A DNA stretch of 25,692 nucleotides from Pleurocapsa sp. MO_226.B13 (GTDB lineage: Bacteria > Cyanobacteriota > Cyanobacteriia > Cyanobacteriales > Xenococcaceae). The DNA lies in assembly GCA_030064795.1 (NCBI GenBank), contig JASJEI010000265.1, forward strand, positions 1 through 25,692, in the 5' to 3' direction. Every line of letters starts with the position of its first letter. Positions within the stretch are counted from its first letter, which is position 1. Below are positions 1 through 6,942 of this stretch, one piece after another. The position numbers were made by a program, and so were the translations under genes. A model generated the notes under the pieces. The model saw nothing but the letters and a program-made list of their open reading frames with translations. It was not told the origin of the DNA and ran no database searches.

Positions 1-2
1 CT

Positions 3-461
3 GACAATATTAAAGAGCCAGAGATTCAACAAGAGAACAGTAAGTGGCGAATTATTGATTTTTTATCGCTTTTCATTTTTCTTTTCCCTGGATTGGTATT
101 TCGTAGTCTTTTGGGGCTTGTATTTACTGAACCGAAGTCTGTAGCTGCAATGATGCTGCTTATTCCTTTTAATATTAGTCAATATATTTATACTATTGTA
201 GTGTTTTTAACTATAGGAATTTTCTATTATTTTATTGCGCCAGCCATACCTGGAGATTCAATACTCAAGAAAAATACTTATTTCTCATTTGGTGTTTTTG
301 GTGTTCATTGGCTTTTCTTTCAGGGATTTTTTCTGATTTTTTACAGTGGTGTATTTATTTACGTAATTGCTCTTACTCTAATTGATTCAGTCGCTATCTT
401 TTTATCTGCCAATATCTATTCTCGGTCGATCGAGAATAGTAGGGTGTCAAACTATGTTTAG
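3..461 (+). CDS. Membrane protein, 3' part only (5' end outside window)
   Basis: The reading frame is open from the first bases of the window to the stop at 459-461, giving at least 152 residues, so the TTG at 93 is probably not the start and the gene begins upstream of the window. After a polar stretch (about residues 1-17) come several strongly hydrophobic segments rich in Phe, Leu and Ile, roughly residues 18-40, 45-60, 62-80, 92-112 and 114-135, then a short polar tail. This is the look of an integral inner-membrane protein with about four or five spans. I do not recognise the family and see no catalytic motif. The following gene starts 54 bp later with its own ribosome binding site and a different base composition, so the two need not be functionally linked. 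Confidence 0.6.
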   Translation, partial: DNIKEPEIQQENSKWRIIDFLSLFIFLFPGLVFRSLLGLVFTEPKSVAAMMLLIPFNISQYIYTIVVFLTIGIFYYFIAPAIPGDSILKKNTYFSFGVFGVHWLFFQGFFLIFYSGVFIYVIALTLIDSVAIFLSANIYSRSIENSRVSNYV

Positions 462-515
462 TATTAGGAGTTAATGCTAATTCGACATTTTGTACAAGCT
501 TAAGGAGTTGTCCCG

Positions 516-1562
516 ATGCAATCACTTTCTGAGAACGCGACCTCGGCTGCCGAAGAACGGCTTAGACTTTGCTATTCTGGTCAAAATTGCGATTGGGACC
601 GATTCTACAAGCCCAAACAGCAGATGCTCAACTTCGCGACGCGATACCATCTCGTCTATCCAGCGTTGGCATACTTCGTTACTATTAAGCACGACCCAGA
701 TCGCCAGGAAAGAATTCGGCCATTGCTTGACACAATTTATCGTGGCCTTCTCGAACCGCGATGTTGGAGCTATTGGCATACTGAACTCAACGAGACCACC
801 TGGCCGCTGCAAGAAAGAAACCTCACCTATGCCGGACGATTAGCAACGTTCACCGGACTCTATATTGACGCATTTGACGAGCCTCCGGCAGAGCGCATTG
901 AACTGGATGGGCGCACGACAACCTACCATGAATTATCTCACAGTCTCTGGGAACAGATGACCAGTTCTCCAAGTTGTGGTGTGAGTTGCTACAATCATCA
1001 GTCGATGTTGATGTGTAATGCGCACATGCTGCTCAATAACGTCCTCCATGATCGTCTGTTTGGCACTAGTTTCGGGTCAGCCAATGCGCCTTGGCTCAAA
1101 ACCGTCCAAGATCATCTCATACGAAGCAGTGAGAGCGGTCCAATCTTTTTTTTCGGAACTAAACCGGACAGTCCGGAACCTGTTGAACAAATGTGTTCAG
1201 TTGGCGCCGACTTCTGGGCATTGTTTTTGATGAGTGCTATTGTACCTGAACGCGTAGGGGAATGGTTTCGGCGTGCGCAGCGCAATATTGTTCGCGAAGG
1301 TGAATCCGCCCATGTGCGGGTTGCTGATTGGGAGGTTCAGCAAGAATTCTCCTCGGATGAATTAGCTTCAGCGTGGGCCTTCTGCCTGGCAAAAGAACTG
1401 GGAGAACTGGAGCTGGCCGCCTGCTTGCTGAGATATCTCCAACCACGGCTTCTGGAAGGGTTTGAGCTCGATCCGTATGTTTCTGGTTTATGCTTGTTAG
1501 GTGATAGGTTGGAGCCAGGAGCCTTTCGCCGCTCGATCGACAATGGGATTGCCGACCGCTAG
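516..1562 (+). CDS. Linalool dehydratase/isomerase (LDI)-family protein
   Basis: This 348-residue protein resembles the alpha/alpha-barrel LDI family, whose founder in Castellaniella interconverts myrcene, linalool and geraniol. From a remembered alignment, matching blocks include NLTYAGRLATFTGLY (102-116), GVSC...MLMCNAH (155-170), LHDRLFGT and a late segment SAWAFCLAKELGE. The paired cysteines C158 and C167 have the same 9-residue spacing as the two founder active-site cysteines, and Y20 aligns with its active-site Tyr. The active-site Asp appears as Glu14 and the active-site His as Arg108, so the activity may differ. There is no signal peptide, whereas the Castellaniella enzyme is periplasmic. 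AAGGA at 502-506 lies 9 nt before the ATG. The gene is richer in GC than its upstream neighbour and no terpene-pathway gene adjoins it, which suggests transfer. Family is fairly sure, substrate unknown. Confidence 0.75.
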   Translation: MQSLSENATSAAEERLRLCYSGQNCDWDRFYKPKQQMLNFATRYHLVYPALAYFVTIKHDPDRQERIRPLLDTIYRGLLEPRCWSYWHTELNETTWPLQERNLTYAGRLATFTGLYIDAFDEPPAERIELDGRTTTYHELSHSLWEQMTSSPSCGVSCYNHQSMLMCNAHMLLNNVLHDRLFGTSFGSANAPWLKTVQDHLIRSSESGPIFFFGTKPDSPEPVEQMCSVGADFWALFLMSAIVPERVGEWFRRAQRNIVREGESAHVRVADWEVQQEFSSDELASAWAFCLAKELGELELAACLLRYLQPRLLEGFELDPYVSGLCLLGDRLEPGAFRRSIDNGIADR

Positions 1563-1693
1563 AGGATTTGGTTTGTACCGTCCGCTGACAATTGAGTGCC
1601 CCCGAGCGGCTTGCGATCGCGCTGAACGGAACAGGCACAGCGATTGGCTTTCAGCCAGTACGCGGAGCGTAATCGCAACCATAACAAGTACTT

Positions 1694-3082
1694 TCAGAGG
1701 TTAATTACATTTTCAAGTTCTGCGTAAGGCTGAGCTAATAGATCTTCTGCCTCAACCTGATTTACAGCAGCAAGAGGACGCCAATGATGGTTGCCCATTT
1801 TTATATACAGCCAGCGCCATAGTTTAAAGGGCATAAAAGGAATCGGTGTTTTTGCCATCAATTTGGCAGCTTCTGGGGGCACAATTTGTCCTACTGCCAG
1901 TGCTGCACTGGCAAGATCTAGTGCCTGGATAATATGCTTTACTGGTGGCCGTCCTGACCGCGCAGTTCCTGTAATGGGTAATCCACTAAACAGAGCTTCT
2001 CCCGCACCCATAGCCAGTCCCCCTAACCAAATCATGCCAGTATCAATCGCAAACCGTTGACAGATAGCCAACGCGAGAGCATTGTGATGGGCTTCGGGGA
2101 AGCCATTATTAGCGATCGCCAATAGCCGTTTGGTATTTTCCTGAGGATGAGCAGAGACATACTGAGCGCTCGTTTCAAGGAACTTCATCATCAGAAATGG
2201 CAACGAATCAATATACAGTGGGAAAGCTAACAGTATCAGATCGGCTTGTTCGAATGCCTGGAAAAATTTGGTCTGCCCATTACCCTGCAACAGATTTTTT
2301 CTTAGTACAAATGATTCACCATCCCAACCCCGTTGTTTGAGTTGGTTTAACACGTATCCGCCTAAGGCGGCGGAAGTGCTGGGAGATGTCACTTTCGGGC
2401 TACCAACGATCAATAATGCTCGACCAGGGACTTCCTTTGGTGGAACGTTAACATGAGCTATCTCAGCGATCTGCATCAGGGATGCGACTTGATTACTTTC
2501 AGGAAAAGTATCTGTCCTCACTAAAATTGTATGAAGTTGCTGACGCAGCTTGTCTGGATCGTCACTACTTAAGACAACATCAGCCGCGTAGGTGGGGGAA
2601 TGAAAGTTGAGGGCGTTGCGTCCGACCAAAACTTTGAATAGGTTAGCTTCCACATCATTGGGCTGACGTTGAATGCCAATACCAACCAGTCTGGGATATT
2701 TTTTAGATCGAGGTCGGTGATGTACCTCATCATGGTAGATCCCAAAATCAGGGAGGACTAATGGCAACCAGCGATCTTGACACTTCTTAATTTCTGATGA
2801 ATAACCTCCGAAGGTAACTGGGGTAAATAAAATAGTCAATTCGCTTTGGATAACTGCCCGAGCAATGTTACGTCCCATATCAGGTTCCAGACAGATCCCT
2901 GGTGTTTGAACCCAGCAGCCGAAGCAGCCGAAACAAGAGCCCATTTTGATTGTTCTCAATGAGAAAGTTTGTACTGCCGCGCTACTAGTATGCAACTCAT
3001 TGAGGAGAATGTCTAAAATTGGAGATAAGTCTTCATCCCCAGTTCCTCTTCCATCTAAGAGAACGATTTTTCTGTTTAACAT
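1694..3082 (-). CDS. Two-domain flavodoxin-fold NAD(P)H:FMN oxidoreductase-like protein
   Basis: The protein (462 residues from this start) carries two flavodoxin-like/FMN-reductase modules in tandem. The first (about 1-200) starts KIVLLDGRGTG and has C50-x2-C53-x2-C56-x7-C64 followed by a PVTFGGYSSEIKKCQDRW segment. This cysteine spacing resembles the compact CX2CX2CX4-7C cluster motif of archaeal iron-sulfur flavoproteins, though many cluster-free flavodoxin-family proteins carry a similar CxGCFxCW block. The second (about 225-400) starts RALLIVGSPK and has LLAFPLYIDSLPFLMMKFLE, typical of the FMN-binding fold. The likely job is electron transfer or quinone/nitro-type reduction with FMN; the acceptor is unknown. 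The ATG at 3082 is chosen because AGGAG lies 7 nt before it; a further 19 codons upstream are open but lack such a site. It converges with the LDI-like gene. Confidence 0.75.
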   Translation of the reverse strand: MLNRKIVLLDGRGTGDEDLSPILDILLNELHTSSAAVQTFSLRTIKMGSCFGCFGCWVQTPGICLEPDMGRNIARAVIQSELTILFTPVTFGGYSSEIKKCQDRWLPLVLPDFGIYHDEVHHRPRSKKYPRLVGIGIQRQPNDVEANLFKVLVGRNALNFHSPTYAADVVLSSDDPDKLRQQLHTILVRTDTFPESNQVASLMQIAEIAHVNVPPKEVPGRALLIVGSPKVTSPSTSAALGGYVLNQLKQRGWDGESFVLRKNLLQGNGQTKFFQAFEQADLILLAFPLYIDSLPFLMMKFLETSAQYVSAHPQENTKRLLAIANNGFPEAHHNALALAICQRFAIDTGMIWLGGLAMGAGEALFSGLPITGTARSGRPPVKHIIQALDLASAALAVGQIVPPEAAKLMAKTPIPFMPFKLWRWLYIKMGNHHWRPLAAVNQVEAEDLLAQPYAELENVINL

Positions 3083-3320
3083 AGGAAAACTCCTATCAAC
3101 AATTAGATAGTATCTGTACGTCTCCGTTTGCTGTTGCAATCAATAGCATGATGAGTCTTCATCATCTGGCTGATAGACACAAGTGCTTTAAACCCTTATT
3201 TTATATAGCTTTTGTATTTAAACCTCAAAGTTTATACTTAAGCGCTCGCACACTCGCCAAGCCATTGATACTACGTAATTTAGGAATTGGAATTGTACGA
3301 TTTTTGAGGGATTCATAGAG

Positions 3321-3554
3321 ATGTGTCCATCAGCCAGCTTCATCATTGTTAATAAAGACTCATTCTATTGCTTACTTTCAATCTTGAGCCAAAAAGTTGA
3401 GGAACTTGCGCTCGATTTGTCATCACTATTGGTTGTAGTGATTTTTTTCGTTATTACCGACCGTTGGTATATTCAGTTGGAAGAAAAAGCTATGGCTAAA
3501 ACATTTGGCGACCAGTATGCAGAGTACAAAGCGAAAACAAGGCGTTGGTTGTAA
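3321..3554 (+). pseudogene. C-terminal remnant of an isoprenylcysteine methyltransferase-like gene
   Basis: Only the last 50 or so codons of this frame look meaningful. They give a hydrophobic span (LLVVVIFFVITDRWYI) followed by EEKAMAKTFGDQYAEYKAKT and RRWL, the usual ending of small membrane methyltransferases of the isoprenylcysteine carboxyl methyltransferase/phospholipid methyltransferase superfamily. The SAM-binding RHPxY region that should precede it is absent. The first 25 codons look unrelated. A second fragment of the same superfamily lies 140 bp downstream, so this locus seems to hold decayed tandem paralogues. Confidence 0.6.
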
Positions 3555-3696
3555 TTTGCCTGACATATCGCTCTTTAGTGGGTAATTTTCTTTACCTTTT
3601 TGGTCTGCTGAATATTGGCTATCGGTATATCAACTTGGTGTTTTGGTTAACTCAAGTATCAACCGCGATCGCCATTATTACCTTTGATGAATACCT

Positions 3697-3951
3697 TTGA
3701 TGAACTTGTCTTTCCTCTCTGATCCTTATCGCATTGTCCGTCATCCAGGGTACATTGCTACAATACTGGGTTTAGTGCTAGCGACTCCTTTACTGCTGGG
3801 TTCGTGGTGGGCGTTTATTCCTGCCATTCTAGCGATGGCATGCTTGCTCCTCCGCACCGTTCTTGAGGATCGCACCCTACGTCAAGAACTCTCGGGGTAT
3901 GAAGCTTATACGAGAAAAGTTCATTACCGGCTGCTACCAGGTATATGGTAG
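3697..3951 (+). pseudogene. C-terminal fragment of isoprenylcysteine carboxyl methyltransferase (ICMT)-family protein
   Basis: The 84-residue frame matches the C-terminal half of bacterial ICMT-like membrane methyltransferases: SDPYRIVRHPGYIAT (SAM-binding RHPxY motif), a hydrophobic pair around LLGSWWAFIPAILAMA, then RTVLEDRTLRQELSGYEAY and HYRLLPGIW at the end. Complete members are usually about 190-220 residues, so the first membrane spans are missing. A stop (3688-3690) lies just upstream in frame, beside a short direct duplication of CCTTTGATGAATA-like sequence that may mark the break. I regard it as a pseudogene, although a short product could still be made. Confidence 0.65.
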
Positions 3952-4128
3952 GTTCACAGAGTTAAAGGTAGGCGAGCGCATAAGCGCCCCTGTGGGTAAT
4001 AGATTTAAAATTATTAGTATTCAGGAGATTAAGGTCGATATGACCCATTATTATATATTTTTTGTAATCTTTAAACAATATAATGTAAGCGCTCGCTACT
4101 TTAGATGAAGAACGTAAGAACCTAACGT

Positions 4129-4154
4129 TTTATAGTTACCAAAAAAACTATAAA
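4129..4154. other. AT-rich inverted repeat upstream of the UDG gene
   Basis: A 9-bp inverted repeat (TTTATAGTT at 4129-4137 and AACTATAAA at 4146-4154, 8-nt loop) ends 24 bp before the UDG start codon. It could be an operator or a weak hairpin. Nothing in the sequence tells which, and chance is possible in such AT-rich DNA. The wider gap 3952-4177 holds no convincing gene. Confidence 0.3.
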
Positions 4155-4177
4155 TTTGAAATATTAATGGTTTTTAT

Positions 4178-4810
4178 ATGGTCAGACAAACTCAGTTATT
4201 TGAGCTACAGTCAGAAAAATCAACCCAAAAATTAACTTTTTATTCTTCTTTAGAAAAACTTAATCGAGCCTGTCTAAAATGCGCTCGCTGTCCTTTGAGT
4301 CAAAAACGCCAGCAGGTAGTTACAGGAAGAGGCAATACCAAACCCGATCTGGCGGTTATTGGTGAAGCTCCAGGCAAACAAGAAGATAAAGCAGGACAAC
4401 CTTTTGTCGGTGATTCGGGTAAGTTTTTACTAAAAATGCTCCAAGCCGTACAACTCGATTCTAATGTCTACTTTACTAACGTAGTTCGTTGCCGTCCTCC
4501 AGATAACCGCCAACCCAGCGTAGAAGAGATTAAAGCCTGTAAACCCTACTTAATTGACGAACTGAGACTGATCGAACCAAAAATAATTATCTGTGTAGGG
4601 GCAACTGTTGTAGCTGGATTAACGGGTAAAAGAGAAAGTATTACTTCATTGCGCGGTAAATGGCTCGATTGGGAAGGTACTGCTATTATGCCCATCTTTC
4701 ACCCCGCTTATCTATTACGCAATCCTTCTCTTCAAAAAGATAGTCCTAAGTGGCAGACTTGGCAGGATTTGATAGCAGTCAAACTCAAGCTAGAAAAAAA
4801 TTTGGCTTGA
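4178..4810 (+). CDS. Family 4 (iron-sulfur) uracil-DNA glycosylase
   Basis: This 210-residue enzyme should remove uracil from DNA to start base-excision repair. Family 4 hallmarks are present in order: CARCPL (C35, C38), the active-site loop GEAPGKQEDKAGQPFVG (62-78), TNVVRCRPP with C105, C121, and the second active-site motif HPAYLLRNP starting at H175. C35, C38, C105 and C121 are the expected four ligands of the 4Fe-4S cluster; C32 is an extra cysteine. Length is normal for the family. The start is the ATG at 4178; no strong ribosome binding site is seen. It opens the AT-rich block that also carries helicase, clamp and clamp-loader genes. Chromosomal copies of this family are common in cyanobacteria, so I cannot say whether this is the housekeeping copy or an extra one. 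Confidence 0.9.
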   Translation: MVRQTQLFELQSEKSTQKLTFYSSLEKLNRACLKCARCPLSQKRQQVVTGRGNTKPDLAVIGEAPGKQEDKAGQPFVGDSGKFLLKMLQAVQLDSNVYFTNVVRCRPPDNRQPSVEEIKACKPYLIDELRLIEPKIIICVGATVVAGLTGKRESITSLRGKWLDWEGTAIMPIFHPAYLLRNPSLQKDSPKWQTWQDLIAVKLKLEKNLA

Positions 4811-4852
4811 AAAAGTCATCGCAGTTAACAATTATTGCTTCTTTTTTCATTT

Positions 4853-4874
4853 ATTATTACATCGATGTAATAAT
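4853..4874. promoter_or_regulatory. 22-bp perfect palindrome, likely HigA operator
   Basis: The 11-bp arms ATTATTACATC and GATGTAATAAT form a perfect palindrome ending 6 bp before the higB start codon. Type II antitoxins with an HTH domain commonly repress their own operon by binding such a site. The position and symmetry are seen; the role is inferred. Confidence 0.6.
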
Positions 4875-4880
4875 TAAACT

Positions 4881-5240
4881 ATGACAGTAAATATTGAATA
4901 TACCGATGAATTCGGTCAATGGTGGTCAAACTTAACTGTAACCGAACAAAATGATATTGCTGTTGTAGTAATGCTTTTAGAGGAAAAAGGAGTTAGTTTG
5001 GGATTTCCTTATTCTTCTAAAATCAATGGTTCTAAGCATTCGGGTATGCGAGAGTTACGAATTCAATCTCAAGGAAACCCAATTAGAATCTTCTATATGT
5101 TTGACCCCAGACGTACCGCAATTTTACTCATTGGTGGTGATAAGACAGGAGATAATCGTTTCTACGAACGTTTCATTCCAATAGCAGACAAACTTTACGA
5201 CATTTACCTTCAAGAAATTAAACGGGAGGGTTTAATTTGA
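4881..5240 (+). CDS. higB: HigB-type (RelE superfamily, Gp49-like) toxin
   Basis: This 119-residue protein matches the phage-derived Gp49-like/HigB toxins of the RelE superfamily, which cut mRNA on the ribosome. Recognisable parts are EYTDEFGQWWSNLT near the N-terminus, PYSSKINGSKHSGMRELRI, the core strand NPIRIFYMFDPRRTAILLIG and GDKTGDNRFYERFIPIAD, ending in a Tyr-rich helix. Length is normal. The toxin gene comes first and overlaps the antitoxin gene by 4 nt, the order typical of higBA. A perfect 22-bp palindrome sits just before the start codon, leaving almost no room for a ribosome binding site, so translation may be leaderless or weak. It probably acts as a stability or stress module of the element. 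Confidence 0.88.
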   Translation: MTVNIEYTDEFGQWWSNLTVTEQNDIAVVVMLLEEKGVSLGFPYSSKINGSKHSGMRELRIQSQGNPIRIFYMFDPRRTAILLIGGDKTGDNRFYERFIPIADKLYDIYLQEIKREGLI

Positions 5241-5599
5241 GCGGACATCATCCTTTTTCTAAATTAACGGCTGAATTCACTTCCTCACGCCGAGAAGAAA
5301 TAGCTAATAAAGCATCAAAATTGAAAACAGAAATGGCTTTAAACGAATTGCGTCAGGCTTTCCAACTCTCTCAATCAGAATTAGCTTCAAAGCTTAACGT
5401 CAAACAACCAGCGATTTCTCGTCTCGAACAACGTACTGATATGTATATTTCTCACCTACGTCAAATTATTGAGGCTATGGGAGGGCAGCTAGATGTAATT
5501 GCTCGTTTTCCTGATGGTGAGGTGAAAATTACCAACTTTGACTTTACGAATTTTTCTTCAACCAATTCTGCTGACTCTGCTTTCAACCAAGAGGAGTAA
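5237..5599 (+). CDS. higA: HigA-type antitoxin, XRE-family HTH
   Basis: This 120-residue protein would neutralise HigB and repress the operon. The helix-turn-helix spans about residues 35-65 (LRQAFQLSQSELASKLNV then KQPAISRLEQRTDMY), followed by HLRQIIEAMGGQLDVIARFP, the usual extension of HigA-like regulators. The C-terminus is a Ser/Asn-rich tail. The start is a TTG whose last two bases overlap the toxin stop codon, with GGGAGG 8 nt upstream (5224-5229) as a good ribosome binding site, so the pair is translationally coupled. A strong terminator follows within about 70 bp. Confidence 0.88.
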   Translation: MSGHHPFSKLTAEFTSSRREEIANKASKLKTEMALNELRQAFQLSQSELASKLNVKQPAISRLEQRTDMYISHLRQIIEAMGGQLDVIARFPDGEVKITNFDFTNFSSTNSADSAFNQEE

Positions 5600-5667
5600 C
5601 TAACCCGTATTAGAGTCACTGATAAGCTAACGCTTTCTCAATTAAATTGAAAATTAGAGCGTGAATT

Positions 5668-5702
5668 AAGTCATTCTTTTTCTATCAAAGAATGACTTTT
5701 TT
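5668..5702 (+). terminator. Rho-independent terminator of higBA
   Basis: A perfect 12-bp stem (AAGTCATTCTTT at 5668-5679, AAAGAATGACTT at 5687-5698) with a 7-nt loop runs into six Ts. It closes the higBA operon. An ATG inside the right arm (5692) is in frame with the next gene, but lying in a stem it is unlikely to be the start. Confidence 0.85.
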
Positions 5703-5709
5703 ATTAGTA

Positions 5710-6864
5710 ATGAAAATAGTAGATAAAGTTATCTATCCAATTGTTACTCAAACAAGATCGGTAGCAGGATTTTACATTGGTGCGATCGCCAGGCAGAGGG
5801 ACAGTTACGGCCTAGTTACAGACATTGACCCTGGAAGTTACCGCTCTGTTACTGTTGACTGGGACAAAAACGAGCCATTTGCCTACACGGAAGACGAATT
5901 AAGAGTATTAAAGATCGAGGTTGTCGAACAATTATTGCCGTCGAAAACTATTGTCTCCATGCCTCCTGCTACTACGGTTCTTTTGACAGATGGAGAACAG
6001 GTAAAATTCAAGCCCCAAGAACTTTTCTTGGTTAAAGAAGTTAGCGATCGCACTTTGATAATTGAAAATGCGACCACGAAAGAAACTTATCAGTTCGAGC
6101 TAAATAGTTTTCCAGGTAATATATTCGCACATAAAATAGAGTTACCTGAAGCAACTGTAATACCTGTTGAAGAATTACCTTTGAGTCTACAGGAGCTTCA
6201 AATTAAAGCAGAACTTTGGCTGGCATTAAATTTCAACCCAATTTTACTGACTAGTTTGACTCCCGCCATCGAGCAAAGACTTAAGGAGCAATATTCACAA
6301 AGTCTTCAACAGTCTTTTATTTCCAGCGATCTAGACTTGGCATGGTCGGTAGCATTCGAGCAGTACTTGAAGGAACAAGCTCGAAAGATAGGTCTGTTTG
6401 GACTCAAAATCGCTACAAAGATGCTTTGGTACGCAGAAGAGCGATCGCTCTTTGGTCAAATTACCAACATTGATTATCGTCAGCAAAGTTTTTCTCTTCA
6501 GTGGGACAACGTAAAGCAGTCGTGTCTGACTATTTTTGAGATGAAAGCACTTGCGATCTCTGCGGTCAGCTTCGTTCGTCTGTCTGACAATGTAGCCTAC
6601 GAAGTTAGTAGTGACTGCTCTTATCTAAACGCCTATATCGGCTTTAGAACGAAAAAATTAGCTAAGGCATGGCTTAGAAGGATTAAAAAAATTGTAGGCA
6701 GGTTAAGTAACCTAAAAGACTATCGCGTCACTAAATCTGATTCTCAATTGGAAACTAAATGGGAGTATCGAGTCGAACAGTTTCGCTGTAAAAGTATGAA
6801 AAAACGCTTGCAGAGTTTGGAGATAGTTAGTCAGTTGAATTTAGACAAGATGCCTCCTAAATAA
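5710..6864 (+). CDS. Protein of unknown function with duplicated beta-rich (SH3-like) segment
   Basis: I do not recognise this 384-residue protein. Two segments resemble each other: residues 33-70 (YGLVTDIDPGSYRSVTVDWD ... ELRVLKIE) and 247-283 (LFGQITNIDYRQQSFSLQWD ... EMKALAIS). The shared pattern is G-x-[IV]-T-x-I-D, then an alternating beta strand ending in WD, then E-[LM]-x-x-L-x-I, which suggests duplicated small beta-barrels of the KOW/Tudor/SH3 kind. Between them lie another beta-rich part (about 85-145) and a helical part (about 155-240, with an amphipathic LSLQELQIKAELWLALNF). The C-terminus (315-384) is strongly basic (KKLAKAWLRRIKKIVGRL), fitting nucleic-acid contact. The ATG at 5710 is chosen because the earlier in-frame ATG lies inside the terminator stem. 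It sits 78 bp before the helicase gene on the same strand and may be a partner of it; that is inference. Confidence 0.6.
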   Translation: MKIVDKVIYPIVTQTRSVAGFYIGAIARQRDSYGLVTDIDPGSYRSVTVDWDKNEPFAYTEDELRVLKIEVVEQLLPSKTIVSMPPATTVLLTDGEQVKFKPQELFLVKEVSDRTLIIENATTKETYQFELNSFPGNIFAHKIELPEATVIPVEELPLSLQELQIKAELWLALNFNPILLTSLTPAIEQRLKEQYSQSLQQSFISSDLDLAWSVAFEQYLKEQARKIGLFGLKIATKMLWYAEERSLFGQITNIDYRQQSFSLQWDNVKQSCLTIFEMKALAISAVSFVRLSDNVAYEVSSDCSYLNAYIGFRTKKLAKAWLRRIKKIVGRLSNLKDYRVTKSDSQLETKWEYRVEQFRCKSMKKRLQSLEIVSQLNLDKMPPK

Positions 6865-6942
6865 CGAGCGAAAAATTAAATCGATCTTCATCTAGCTAAC
6901 GCTTGTCAGTTGAAACTTATTTTTGATTGACAATAAAAGCGT

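Noticed and set aside
1640..1660. Terminator between the LDI-like and flavodoxin genes (TGGCT-TTC-AGCCA)
   Set aside because: The stem is only 5 bp and no T run follows on either strand.
490..1704. Several open frames on both strands overlapping the LDI-like gene (for example 490-843, 522-812, 1237-1638)
   Set aside because: Their products have no recognisable domains and irregular composition, while the 516-1562 frame has family blocks and a ribosome binding site.
5692..5709. ATG at 5692 as start of the unknown protein
   Set aside because: It lies inside the right arm of the higBA terminator; the ATG at 5710 is free.
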